Below are positions 24,713 through 32,936 of a stretch of 64,000 bases of DNA, piece by piece. Each line of letters opens with the position of its first letter. Position 1 is the stretch's first letter. The notes under the pieces were generated by a model, which was not told where the DNA came from, searched no databases, and saw nothing but the letters and a program-made list of their open reading frames with translations. Origin of the DNA: Desulforhopalus sp. (GTDB lineage Bacteria > Desulfobacterota > Desulfobulbia > Desulfobulbales > Desulfocapsaceae). Position numbers and translations under genes: made by a program. Where the stretch lies: assembly GCA_023231425.1 (NCBI GenBank), contig JALNVI010000005.1, positions 1 through 64,000 of the forward strand. The letters run 5' to 3'.

Positions 24713-24867
24713 CCTTGAATAATTCGTCTTTCGCCCATCTTCTTCGTTACAGTCAAAAATTTATCCTCCGACAAAGCGAGGAACGAGACGTCGAGATATC
24801 GGGTATATATCTGCGGTAAATTTCTTCCTGTGCCTCGAATATGAACGAAATACAAAATTATTCAAGG
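24713..24867 (+). repeat. Intergenic palindromic repeat, copy 6 (middle form, most complete)
   Basis: CCTTGAATAATT at left, TTATTCAAGG at right, with all middle blocks: GCCCATCTTCTTCGTTACAG, CTCCGACAAAGCGAGG, GAGACGTCGAGATATC, GCGGTAAATTTCTTCC, GAATATGAACGAAATACAA. It lies between divergent-orientation neighbours moaE (start side) and mltD (stop side). Confidence 0.88.
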
Positions 24868-24910
24868 TCTCCTTTTATTTTGGTTTCGCTGCAGTTTCTA
24901 GTCGCGTCGA

Positions 24911-26401
24911 CTATTGCGGCAGGTGTTTCCCCGTCCTTTTTAACACGGGGTACCCGGCAGGTCCTTTCTCCAGGTCTTTGTGCTTTGCTTTAAGCTTCTT
25001 CATCTGCTTGTCATAGAGATGCCAGCGGCTGGTGGAATGACCGCTGCTGCTGTCGGGGAGAAGAAGCTGCTGACCGATGTGGATCCCACCCTCGCTGTCC
25101 AGACGGTTTGTCCTTTTGAGCTCCTTGAGCGTGACCCCATATTGTTCTGCTATCTTTCCGGCAGACTGGCCTTTTCTTACCTTGTGATAGCGAACCTTTT
25201 TCTGCTTGTGAAAGTAGAGAATGTCGGGGAAGTGAACAAGTCTTTCCTGTAGTCCCGGGGTGTCCGGCAGGTGGAAGGTGTAATTCTCGGTGATCCATTT
25301 ATCACCATTGTACGCGGCGGGGCGCAGGGCGGGATTGTATTCTTTGACCTGCTTTTCAGAAAGAGTGAAATAGCGCTTGAGGTCATCAAGGCAGAGATAG
25401 CCCTTGAGTTTGAAATTGAGGGTGGGGACAGGTTGTTCTCGTTTCAGTGTTTTCTCCAGTTTTTTCCCGGCTTCTATTGCCGCGACAAATTCGGAGTAAA
25501 AATTGCGGGAGGCAAACTGGAAGGCAGTGGTACTGTGTCGGCGGAAGACTTCGGAATAGGAGCGGAACTCCCCGGCGGCACGAAGTGTTCCCGGCAGGCC
25601 ATAATTGTAGGAAGTGACGGCGAGCGGCCAGTGCTGGAGGTTTTTATAACTGCGGGCGAGATATTCGGCGGCGGCGTAGCTGGCAGTGATCGGATCAAGG
25701 CGCTCATCAACGGCGTCGTCGATGATCAGGTAGCGGGTTCCGGTGGTTTGGGTAAACTGCCAGATGCCGCTTGCACCGACTTTCGAGTAGGCACCGTTGT
25801 GATAAGAAGATTCCACCATCGGCAGATAGGCGAGATCTTCCGGCAGATTGTGTTCGTGAAATATTTTCTTAATGCGGTCCATATATTTTCCAGAACGGAT
25901 TATACCGAGGCGAAAACGCTGCTGTTGACCGCCCTGCAGTCGAACCTGCTCTGCGGCGCGTTTCATCTGCCCACGGGGATTCTTTCCAGGGAAAAGGGCA
26001 GCAATGCGTTTCTCTTCTCTGGTTATCGGTTTCTGACTGGATAGTTTTTTAAGAAGGGCTACATATTTTTCCTTTGCCTGTCCCTCGCGATAAATGTTTA
26101 TTTTGCGGGCATCGGGCAAACCGGCCTGAATAAGGGTGACAACTTTGTAGACGCGCGACGGGTTGGCAGCGTCATGAACCACGACCTCATTGTTCTGGCG
26201 TTTGAGGTAGATGTCTTCCCAAAAACAGACATTGCCAAGAATAGCTTTATAAACGGGAAAAACAGGAATGAGGCTGTCAGAAGGGACTTCACCCTCTGAT
26301 TCCCTGGCAAAACTGGTGCCATGGGCGATGAACAGGAGAAGAGCGCATGCCAGAGCGGCAAAACGCCCGAAATTTTTCTGCGAGGCGGTCAAAAACATCA
26401 T
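24911..26401 (-). CDS. mltD: Membrane-bound lytic murein transglycosylase D-like (SLT + LysM)
   Basis: A 496-residue exported enzyme that cleaves peptidoglycan glycan strands. A signal peptide covers about residues 10-32 (cleaved after 'SFA'). The SLT domain has catalytic Glu197 in 'LPMVESSYHNGAYS', then 'GIWQFTQTTG' and 'VTSYNYGLPG'. A LysM peptidoglycan-binding domain follows near 405-455 ('VRKGQSAGKIAEQYGVTLKEL'), and a basic tail. No lipobox cysteine is seen at the cleavage site, unlike E. coli MltD. It stands back to back with the Nudix gene, sharing a short promoter region. Confidence 0.9.
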   Translation of the reverse strand: MMFLTASQKNFGRFAALACALLLFIAHGTSFARESEGEVPSDSLIPVFPVYKAILGNVCFWEDIYLKRQNNEVVVHDAANPSRVYKVVTLIQAGLPDARKINIYREGQAKEKYVALLKKLSSQKPITREEKRIAALFPGKNPRGQMKRAAEQVRLQGGQQQRFRLGIIRSGKYMDRIKKIFHEHNLPEDLAYLPMVESSYHNGAYSKVGASGIWQFTQTTGTRYLIIDDAVDERLDPITASYAAAEYLARSYKNLQHWPLAVTSYNYGLPGTLRAAGEFRSYSEVFRRHSTTAFQFASRNFYSEFVAAIEAGKKLEKTLKREQPVPTLNFKLKGYLCLDDLKRYFTLSEKQVKEYNPALRPAAYNGDKWITENYTFHLPDTPGLQERLVHFPDILYFHKQKKVRYHKVRKGQSAGKIAEQYGVTLKELKRTNRLDSEGGIHIGQQLLLPDSSSGHSTSRWHLYDKQMKKLKAKHKDLEKGPAGYPVLKRTGKHLPQ

Positions 26402-26445
26402 TCATCCGGGCAGTTCTCTGCCCCTCATATTATTGGAAAGGAAAT

Positions 26446-26931
26446 ATGTATACACCAATACTGGCGACACTGGGTTATATCCTGTCGCCTGATGGCAAAC
26501 AGGTACTGATGATACACCGAAACAAGCGGAAAGACGATCAGCATCTCGGTAAATATAACGGGCTTGGAGGAAAGATGGAGCCCGGAGAAGATATATTCAC
26601 CTGTTTGATGAGAGAAATCAAGGAAGAAGCTCAAATTACATGTGAAGAGTGCGAACTGCGGGGAACCATTAACTGGACTGGTTTCGGGCCTGATGGGGAG
26701 GACTGGTTCGGCTTCATTTATCTTATCCGGAGTTTTACGGGAACGCCTTCGCGTGGTAACGAAGAGGGCGACCTTTCATGGGTGGATGTGGATAAAATCA
26801 TGGGGTTGCCCATGTGGGAGGGAGACCGTTACTTTCTGCCCCTTGTTTTTGATGATGATCCCAGAGTTTTCCATGGATATATGCCCTATGACAATGCCCG
26901 GCCGCTGTCGTGGAGTTATGAACGGCGCTGA
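26446..26931 (+). CDS. Nudix hydrolase, MutT/8-oxo-dGTP type
   Basis: A 161-residue Nudix enzyme. The box runs from G42 to I64 ('GKMEPGEDIFTCLMREIKEEAQI'-like): E48, R56, E57, E60 and E61 are in place; the usual glycine after EE is glutamine, which some members tolerate. 'VLMIHRNKRKDDQHLGKYNGLGGK' resembles the 8-oxo-dGTP diphosphatases of Gram-positive type. It would remove oxidised nucleotides or another nucleoside diphosphate derivative. Start set by GGAAAGG before the ATG; a 33-codon longer reading overlaps the mltD leader and is rejected. Confidence 0.85.
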   Translation: MYTPILATLGYILSPDGKQVLMIHRNKRKDDQHLGKYNGLGGKMEPGEDIFTCLMREIKEEAQITCEECELRGTINWTGFGPDGEDWFGFIYLIRSFTGTPSRGNEEGDLSWVDVDKIMGLPMWEGDRYFLPLVFDDDPRVFHGYMPYDNARPLSWSYERR

Positions 26932-27225
26932 AATGCGCGAGGTTGCACTGTTAACCATCCCGGCGCATCGGCAGGTTGAGGAAAATCTTACGTAAAACGG
27001 GGTTTGCTCTTGCAGTCGATACACTGCATGGTATATTCCCATGAATCGTATGTTGTGAATCTTTTTACGCCTGTTTTGGTGCTCCGTTCGGGAGTACTGC
27101 GAGGGGTATAATTCCTGCTTTTCACCGCAGGATTTTCGGATTTTCAGACTATTAAATTTTACGCTGGGCACCCTGAAAAGCTTGCGGGGAGGGGGCTGGC
27201 AATTTTTTACTGGAGAGGTTCTGCA
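26932..27225. other. Leader region before the zapB-like gene
   Basis: Contains TATAAT at 27107-27112 as a perfect -10 without a convincing -35, about 120 bases before the zapB-like start. No gene seen. Confidence 0.4.
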
Positions 27226-27654
27226 ATGAGTGAAAATGAAATGGACAAAGACGAAGAACTTCAGCGTCTTGAGCAGTTTGTAGAAAAACTTTTGAACAAT
27301 TTTTCTGCATTGAAAGAAGAACGTAATAATCTGATACAGACACTGAAGAATCGTGATGCCACCATCGTGGAAAAAAATGACGCTATTGCAGATCGCGATG
27401 CCACTATCGCTGACCGTGAAAGTGTTATTGCTGACCGTGAAGGGACCATTGGCGAACGTGAGGGAACTATCCAGGAAAGAGAAGCCCGTATCAGTGAACT
27501 CGAAGGTGTGCTCGACGATAAAAACAACGAGCGTGAAGAGATCAGTGGCAAGGTGAAAAGCATTGTTGATCAGATTGAATCCTGGGAGCTCTCTCTCGGC
27601 GAAGGCAATGAAAGTTACTCCTCCGAGAATTATAATGATGGGAAAAAAGAATAA
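27226..27654 (+). CDS. ZapB-like coiled-coil cell division protein
   Basis: A 142-residue acidic protein that is almost wholly coiled coil. Residues about 48-95 are seven-residue repeats of the type 'IADRDAT', 'IADRESV', 'IADREGT', 'IGEREGT', 'IQEREAR', 'ISELEGV'. The N-terminal 'LQRLEQFVEKLLNNFSALKEER' resembles ZapB, which ties FtsZ-bound ZapA together at the division ring. It lies directly upstream of zapA, which supports that role. It is longer than ZapB of E. coli (about 80). The repeats look like an expanded heptad array. Ribosome site GGAGAGG. Confidence 0.7.
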   Translation: MSENEMDKDEELQRLEQFVEKLLNNFSALKEERNNLIQTLKNRDATIVEKNDAIADRDATIADRESVIADREGTIGEREGTIQEREARISELEGVLDDKNNEREEISGKVKSIVDQIESWELSLGEGNESYSSENYNDGKKE

Positions 27655-27724
27655 CAATGATGGGAAAAAAGACGGCAATGACAGTGGTTCTCAGGAGAGG
27701 TCCTGAGTTTCCGGCGAAATCCGG

Positions 27725-27754
27725 GGGATTCCTTCTGGCATATGATGGAATCCC
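27725..27754. repeat. Inverted repeat between the zapB-like gene and zapA
   Basis: GGGATTCC and GGAATCCC, 14-base loop. It may set different levels of the two division genes. No T-run. Confidence 0.4.
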
Positions 27755-27830
27755 TGCTGGCAGGAATTTTCTTATGCTATGTAATGGTCGCCTGCGGGCG
27801 ACTTTCGCCACTTGAAATCGGATTGTTCTC

Positions 27831-28130
27831 ATGGCCGAAGATGAGCGACTGGTCGAAATAAGAATGATGGGGCTGGACTTTAGTTTCTACACCGATGCGT
27901 CGGATGTGGAACTGGAGGAGACCATTGCCCTTGTGCAGGATCTGGTTGGGGTCGAACCTGATGAGAATGTCGGGACGATCCCGATGGGGAAAATTGCAAT
28001 CCTTGCCTGTCTCAATATCGCTTCACGACATGTCCGGCTGCAACGGGAATTTGATCAATATCGTGAGGATTTTGAGAGGCGCCTGAGTAACCTGAGCAAT
28101 GATATTCGGGCTTTGATTACCGAGCATTGA
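27831..28130 (+). CDS. zapA: Cell division protein ZapA
   Basis: A 99-residue protein matching ZapA: 'VEIRMMGLDFSFYTDASDVELEETIALVQDLV' (globular head) then a C-terminal coiled coil 'HVRLQREFDQYREDFERRLSNLSNDI'. It bundles FtsZ filaments at the Z ring. It follows the ZapB-like gene and is itself followed by a hairpin, a repeat copy and the probable 6S RNA gene. zapA next to ssrS is common in Proteobacteria, which helps the RNA assignment. Confidence 0.88.
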   Translation: MAEDERLVEIRMMGLDFSFYTDASDVELEETIALVQDLVGVEPDENVGTIPMGKIAILACLNIASRHVRLQREFDQYREDFERRLSNLSNDIRALITEH

Positions 28131-28245
28131 TCTCCTCGGGTGCATTGTTCCACAAGATTTTTTTTCACAGTATTCCAAAGAAATGGCGGAATTTTAATGT
28201 TTTCGCATAGACGGTTTTCTGCTATAATGAATTATAAAAAACAGT

Positions 28246-28272
28246 GAAACGGAGATGAAAAATCTCCGTTTC
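28246..28272 (+). terminator. Hairpin after zapA
   Basis: GAAACGGAGAT and ATCTCCGTTTC, perfect 11-bp stem with a 5-base loop, 116 bases after zapA. The T-tract is in the stem (TTTC), not beyond, so termination efficiency is unclear. Confidence 0.65.
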
Positions 28273-28287
28273 AACACATAAGGGTCC

Positions 28288-28419
28288 CCTGAATAGTCTT
28301 GTATCTTGTTCATATTTCAGGCACAGGAGAAAATTTATCGCAGGCATATTAGTCCCTTAGAAATTATTTCCGTGTTTTTTTAAAGAATTTCGTAAAGGTA
28401 CTTGCACCGGCTATTCAAG
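28288..28419 (-). repeat. Intergenic palindromic repeat, copy 7 (reverse, truncated long form with nested module)
   Basis: Starts CCTGAATAGTCTTGTATC and ends CTATTCAAG. It carries the nested module (28351-28403, AGTCCCTTAGAAATTATTTC to AAGGTACTT) but lacks the core that normally follows. It ends 21 bases before the 5' end of the probable 6S RNA, so may hold part of that promoter. Confidence 0.8.
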
Positions 28420-28440
28420 TTATCCACACTATATCTAGTT

Positions 28441-28612
28441 ACCCTGCGCTGTTGGTGATCTTCAGTGTATTTGTTGAGCCAACTCTCTAAAAAAGGGAGC
28501 CTTCTCTGATCAAAGATGAAAATGGCAAATGCCGTTTTTCAAAAAAGATTTATGGGGCACCCACCTGAAATTCAGGTTTAACTTTTCTGTTGACACGGCA
28601 GTGTGGGGTTTT
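28441..28612 (+). ncRNA. ssrS: Probable 6S RNA
   Basis: A 172-base stretch whose ends pair: ACCCTGCGCTGTTG with CGGCAGTGTGGGGT, 14 consecutive pairs including G-U. This gives the long closing stem of 6S RNA, followed by TTTTTC. Inside are TTGAGCC on the 5' side and CACCTGAA..TTCAGGT on the 3' side, like the conserved 'CUUGAGCC' and 'CACCUUGAACC' features of 6S RNA. Length and position downstream of zapA agree with ssrS elsewhere. 6S RNA binds sigma-70 RNA polymerase in stationary phase. I folded by eye only. A covariance search is the decisive check. Confidence 0.65.
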
Positions 28613-28619
28613 TCTTACT

Positions 28620-28913
28620 GTTTCTGGAACATTTTTCGGGAAGATTGCAGCGGCTGCCAACAGCACTCGCTTTTTTGAGGATGTAATGACGGCGTGGCTT
28701 GCAGTTGCGTCGATTTAATATAATGCAGACCGGTCTCACGGGCGGATAAATTAAAACAGACGAGAAGCGGTGGAAAAGCCGCTTCCTGATTCACCCTGCA
28801 TTCTGGAGAATGCGTGGCGGGGTGATGCCCGGTGTGGAGAGGCAGCATTCAGCCACGCCGGGCAGATATAGGGGTTTCTGGAATAACTTTTTTGAAGATC
28901 GCGCATGCCTGCC
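28620..28913 (+). ncRNA. Unassigned structured region bounded by imperfect direct repeats
   Basis: A TATAAT box (28719-28724) precedes a run of stable stems: GAAGCGG/CCGCTTC, TCACCC..GGGTGA enclosing GCATTC/GAATGC, and GCCCGGTGTGG/CCACGCCGGGC. Imperfect 38-40 bp direct repeats, both starting GTTTCTGGAA and including GAAGAT, bound it (28620-28657 and 28874-28913). No coding frame is convincing. It may be a small RNA, an untranslated leader or a decayed mobile unit; I do not recognise it. Confidence 0.3.
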
Positions 28914-29225
28914 ATATCCTGAGAGCACGATTACTCTTCTGAACGGTTCGAAACGATGACTTCCAGGCCGACCTCTGGAGTGCAGGCAGAATGGTGTCTG
29001 ATCAGAGTCTGCTGCAATTGGCCGCAGAGTTTTTTCCCTGCATGGCCTGGCAGTTTTTCAGTTGAGGGTGGCGAATTTTACAATTTTGTTGTGCTGATTC
29101 AGGAAATCTCTTTCTCTCCTGCGGGCGTGAACAGGCGACAGCAGTTGCTCCCCCCTCCCTCCTTCTGTTTTTCTTTTCTCTTCTCATACTCACCCTGAGT
29201 CCGGCTATCTACAGGGGGTATCACA
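28914..29225. other. Leader region before rny
   Basis: No gene seen. It presumably carries the rny promoter; I see no clear consensus pair. The rny ribosome site is GGGGG close to the start codon. Confidence 0.45.
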
Positions 29226-30788
29226 ATGGGATTTTTCCTCCAGCTTTTGCTGGCGATTATCTTCCTCGGTGCAGGTGGTGCCGCAGGATATTTCATTCAA
29301 CGCAAGATTACGCTGACCAACGAAGCAAATAATCGTAATCAGGGCCGGCAGATCATTGAAAATGCCCTCGTTGAGGCAGAGCAGTTAAAGAAAGAGGCCC
29401 TCCTGCAGAGCAAGGAGAAAGCTTATCAGGTAAAACAGGCACTTGACGCGGAAATCAAGGCTGACCGGAATGAACTGAAAGAGGAGCGGGCGCAGTTTCA
29501 GCTGAAGCGCGATAGTCTTAAGCGGGAGTGGGACAGTTACGATCGTAAACTCAGTGAGTTGCAAAAGGCTGAAAAGGACCTCGTGCTCTCGCAGGAAGAG
29601 TCCCAACGCAAGCATCAGCAGGCCGATGAGCTTGTCGCTCAGCGGACCCGTGAGCTTTCGTCCCTTGCCGGAATTACTGCGGAAGAAGCGAAGAGCACCT
29701 TGATTTCATCTCTTGAGAGCGAGGCGCGCATGGAAGCTGCCAAGAGCCTTGTTCGCATTGAAAATGAAATGAAGATGGAAGCTGACCGCAGGGCGAAGAA
29801 GATTCTTGCCCTTGCTATTTGCCGCTATGCAGGAGATTATGTTGCCGACCGCACAGTGTCGATTGTGCCCTTGCCCAATGATGAGATGAAGGGGCGGATT
29901 ATCGGTCGTGAAGGGCGGAATATCCGTGCCATTGAAGCCGCAACCGGTATTGATATTATTATTGATGATACTCCGGAGGCCGTGGTTCTTTCCGGCTTCA
30001 ATCCGGTCCGGCGTGAGGTTGCACGGCTTGCCCTGGAACAACTTATCAGTGACGGACGTATTCACCCGGGTAGAATTGAGGAAGTGGTTGAAAAAGTCTC
30101 CCGTGATCTTGAAATCTCCATGCGCGAGGAAGGGGAACAGGCGACCTTTGATGTAGGTGCACATGGCGTGCATGTGGAAATTATAAAACTGATCGGGAGA
30201 CTCAAATATCGGACCAGTTATGGTCAGAATATTCTCCAGCACAGTCTTGAAGTTGCCTTCCTTTGCGGAATTATGGCGGCTGAACTTGGTATTGATGTGA
30301 AGATGGCCAAGCGTGCCGGATTGCTGCATGATATCGGCAAGGCGGTGGACCACGAAGTGGAGGGTTCTCATGCCATTATCGGGAGAGACATCGCCAGAAA
30401 ATATGGCGAGCCGGAAGAGGTTGTCTATGCCATTGGTGCCCACCATGAAGACCTTCCGCCGAAGAGCGTGCTTGATGTTCTTGTGCAGGCTGCAGATGCA
30501 CTTTCAGGGGCACGGCCCGGTGCCCGGAAAGAGATGCTGCAGAGTTATGTCAAGCGTCTGGAAGACCTTGAAGCGATTGCCAACGGTTTTGAAGGAGTGG
30601 AAAAATCCTACGCCATTCAAGCCGGTCGTGATCTGCGCATTATCGTTGATTCCAACAAAATAAAAGAGGAGGAGGCCGCACTGCTCAGCCGAGATATTGC
30701 CCACTCCATCCAGAAAAAATTGACCTATCCCGGTCAAATTCGTGTAACCGTTATTCGTGAAACCAGGGCCGTTGAGTACGCGAAGTAA
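29226..30788 (+). CDS. rny: Ribonuclease Y
   Basis: A 520-residue membrane-anchored endoribonuclease that starts mRNA decay. The order is one N-terminal helix (residues 2-23), a charged coiled coil to about 180, a KH RNA-binding domain with 'GRIIGREGRN' at 223-232, and an HD domain with 'LLHDIGKA' (H368, D369). All parts of the Bacillus enzyme are present. RNase Y in place of, or beside, RNase E is usual in Desulfobacterota. It precedes tyrS by 49 bases and they may form an operon. Confidence 0.96.
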   Translation: MGFFLQLLLAIIFLGAGGAAGYFIQRKITLTNEANNRNQGRQIIENALVEAEQLKKEALLQSKEKAYQVKQALDAEIKADRNELKEERAQFQLKRDSLKREWDSYDRKLSELQKAEKDLVLSQEESQRKHQQADELVAQRTRELSSLAGITAEEAKSTLISSLESEARMEAAKSLVRIENEMKMEADRRAKKILALAICRYAGDYVADRTVSIVPLPNDEMKGRIIGREGRNIRAIEAATGIDIIIDDTPEAVVLSGFNPVRREVARLALEQLISDGRIHPGRIEEVVEKVSRDLEISMREEGEQATFDVGAHGVHVEIIKLIGRLKYRTSYGQNILQHSLEVAFLCGIMAAELGIDVKMAKRAGLLHDIGKAVDHEVEGSHAIIGRDIARKYGEPEEVVYAIGAHHEDLPPKSVLDVLVQAADALSGARPGARKEMLQSYVKRLEDLEAIANGFEGVEKSYAIQAGRDLRIIVDSNKIKEEEAALLSRDIAHSIQKKLTYPGQIRVTVIRETRAVEYAK

Positions 30789-30837
30789 CTTCTGTCCTGA
30801 GAAGGAAATTTTAGAAATCGCTGAGAGGAATACGCTA

Positions 30838-32049
30838 ATGTTGAGCATTGAAGAGCAGCTCGAATTTCTGGGGCGCGGTGTAGTGGATTTTCACTCCCGT
30901 GAAGAGCTTGAAAAGAAGCTGAAGAAATCACAAGAGACGGGTAAACCGCTGGTGGTGAAGGTCGGATTTGATCCCACCGCGCCGGATCTCCACCTCGGGC
31001 ACACCGTGGTGATGCAGAAAATGAAGTATTTTCAGGATCTCGGACACGAGGTACATTTCCTCATCGGGGACTTTACCGGTATGATCGGTGACCCTACCGG
31101 TAAATCACAAACCCGCAAGCCGCTGACGGCAGAGCAGGTTGCTGTTAATGCTGAGACCTATAAAAAGCAGGTTTTTAAAATTCTGGACCCGGAAAAGACG
31201 AAGGTCTCCTTCAATTCGAAGTGGCTTGGAGCGCTTAACTTTGCGGATATAATTCGTCTTGGTTCAGAACTTACTGTTGCGCGCATGCTCGAACGCGATG
31301 ATTTTAAAAAGCGTTACGAAAACAATCTGCCTATCTCGATCCACGAATTCTTCTATCCCCTCGCCCAGGGATATGATTCCGTTGCAATGCATGCTGATGT
31401 TGAGCTTGGCGGTACCGATCAACTCTTCAATCTCCTTATGGGGCGGGATCTGCAGCGTAACCGCGGGATGGAACCTCAGGTCGTAATGACCGTGCCTCTG
31501 CTCGAAGGGCTCGACGGGGTGAACAAGATGAGTAAATCCCTCGGGAACTATATCGGGATTGATGAGCCTGCCGATGATATCTATGGAAAGTTGCTGTCCG
31601 TTTCTGATGAACTGATGTTCCGTTACTTCTATCTGCTCAGTGATTTGAGTACGGCAGAGATTGATGCACTGCAGAAGAGAATGGAGAGAGGTGAAATTCA
31701 TCCCAAAGTGGTGAAGCAGCAACTGGCCCGTGAACTGGTGACCCGTTTCCACAGTAAAGAGGCAGCCATCCAGGCAGAGAAAAATTTTGAGACGATTTTT
31801 CAGAAAGGGGGAACCCCGGATGAGGTCCCTGAGTATGAAATGAAGGGTGGGGAGGCTGTTGCTCTGCCGAACCTGCTTGTTGATGCAGGGCTGGTGAAGT
31901 CTACCTCAGAGGCTCGGCGGATGATCAAACAGGATGCCGTTTCTATCGATGGAGAAAAGGTCAGTGATGAAAAGGTACTCCTTGGACCGCAGGGGGAATA
32001 TCTGTTGAAAGTGGGCAAGCGCCGCTTCTGCAAGGTGCACTTCACCTGA
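30838..32049 (+). CDS. tyrS: Tyrosyl-tRNA synthetase
   Basis: A 403-residue class I aminoacyl-tRNA synthetase that charges tRNA-Tyr. The HIGH motif appears as 'HLGH' at 52-55 and KMSKS at 230-234; 'GGTDQLFNLLMGRDLQR' gives the tyrosine pocket, and an S4-type RNA-binding domain ends the protein ('EARRMIKQDAVSIDGEKV'). The short signature fits the TyrZ-like group. Start chosen at the ATG preceded by AGAGGAA; an in-frame ATG 27 codons upstream overlaps the end of rny. Confidence 0.96.
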   Translation: MLSIEEQLEFLGRGVVDFHSREELEKKLKKSQETGKPLVVKVGFDPTAPDLHLGHTVVMQKMKYFQDLGHEVHFLIGDFTGMIGDPTGKSQTRKPLTAEQVAVNAETYKKQVFKILDPEKTKVSFNSKWLGALNFADIIRLGSELTVARMLERDDFKKRYENNLPISIHEFFYPLAQGYDSVAMHADVELGGTDQLFNLLMGRDLQRNRGMEPQVVMTVPLLEGLDGVNKMSKSLGNYIGIDEPADDIYGKLLSVSDELMFRYFYLLSDLSTAEIDALQKRMERGEIHPKVVKQQLARELVTRFHSKEAAIQAEKNFETIFQKGGTPDEVPEYEMKGGEAVALPNLLVDAGLVKSTSEARRMIKQDAVSIDGEKVSDEKVLLGPQGEYLLKVGKRRFCKVHFT

Positions 32050-32102
32050 GACGTTTCAAGCAGATCGGGGGTCCTTCAAGGGCCCCGGGGAAGAGAGTTA
32101 AG

Positions 32103-32145
32103 AAAAAACGGCTCTGCAGTCATATTGACTGCAGAGCCGTTTTTT
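32103..32145. terminator. Bidirectional terminator between tyrS and the Fur-family gene
   Basis: AAAAAACGGCTCTGCAGTC pairs perfectly with its complement across loop ATATT, 19-bp arms with A-run and T-run. It serves the convergent tyrS and Fur-family genes. Confidence 0.95.
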
Positions 32146-32186
32146 ATACATGATTTCCCGGAACAGAGAGCTGTGAGGACAAATTT

Positions 32187-32627
32187 TCAGGTGTCGTGTT
32201 TAGCTTTTCGGCAGTCAGGACAAATACCGAAAAATTCAACGCGGTGTCCCTGCACTTCATAGTCAGTGCTGGCCGCTGCCATTGCTTCGATCTCTTTTTG
32301 TACCGGAACATCAATATCATTAACTCTGCCGCATTCAGTACAGCGGATGTGATAGTGCGGTTCTACGGTGGCATCAAAGCGCTTCTGTGTGCCGCCAACA
32401 TCAATTTTCAAGATAACGCCGTTGTCTGCCATGATGTCCAGGTTTCTGTAAACAGTCCCGAGGCCAATACGCGGCAGGCGGACGCGGACCATGTCAAACA
32501 CTTCATTGGCTGAAGGATGATTGTTGACCCTGGTAAGCTCCTCAAGAATTACCTGACGTTGTGGGGTGACTCTAAAGTTGTTCATGCGCTCCAGCGTTAA
32601 AACAGAAGATTGTGTAAATTCATCCAT
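32187..32627 (-). CDS. Fur-family transcriptional regulator (Fur/PerR type)
   Basis: A 146-residue repressor. The winged helix 'VTPQRQVILEELTRVNNHPSANEVFDMVR' and 'GLGTVYRNLDIMADNGVI' is followed by the dimer/metal domain 'HYHIRCTECGRVNDI' and 'GICPDCRKAK', the two CxxC zinc pairs. Metal-site residues fit Fur or PerR; the N-terminal aspartate used by PerR cannot be judged. It may control peroxide or iron genes such as the selenoperoxiredoxin, but no box was searched. Start at the ATG before 'DEFTQSS'. A reading 23 codons longer is made of repeat copy 8 and is rejected. Confidence 0.88.
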   Translation of the reverse strand: MDEFTQSSVLTLERMNNFRVTPQRQVILEELTRVNNHPSANEVFDMVRVRLPRIGLGTVYRNLDIMADNGVILKIDVGGTQKRFDATVEPHYHIRCTECGRVNDIDVPVQKEIEAMAAASTDYEVQGHRVEFFGICPDCRKAKHDT

Positions 32628-32652
32628 GATAATCATAACTCGTTTTTGGGAA

Positions 32653-32799
32653 CATCGAATAACCAGTCTTTCGCCCATCTTCTTTGTTACAGTCAAAAAA
32701 TTATCCTCGGAGGTAAGTGCTGGACTCCGATATCAAAGTTATGTCTGCGGTAAATTTCTCCTGTTCCGAATATGAACGAAATACAAGCTGTTTCAAGAT
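32653..32799 (+). repeat. Intergenic palindromic repeat, copy 8 (middle form)
   Basis: CATCGAATAACCAGTCTTTC at left, GAATATGAACGAAATACAAG and TTTCAAG at right, with the core changed to GGAGGTAAGTGCTGGACTCC. It begins 26 bases before the Fur-family start codon and thus covers that gene's promoter region. Confidence 0.82.
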
Positions 32800-32936
32800 A
32801 TCCTTTTATCTGATAAAAAATCTCAAGTGAGCATCATTCCCATATAATAACGTAATTTCAACGAAAATCAAGGTAAGGTGGGAAGAGGAGTGACAATACA
32901 TTGAAAGAAAAAGATGAAATGGGGACGAAAAGAGTT

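Noticed and set aside
28914..28990. A tRNA-like GGTTCGAA string near 28945
   Set aside because: No acceptor stem, anticodon arm or D arm can be built around it.
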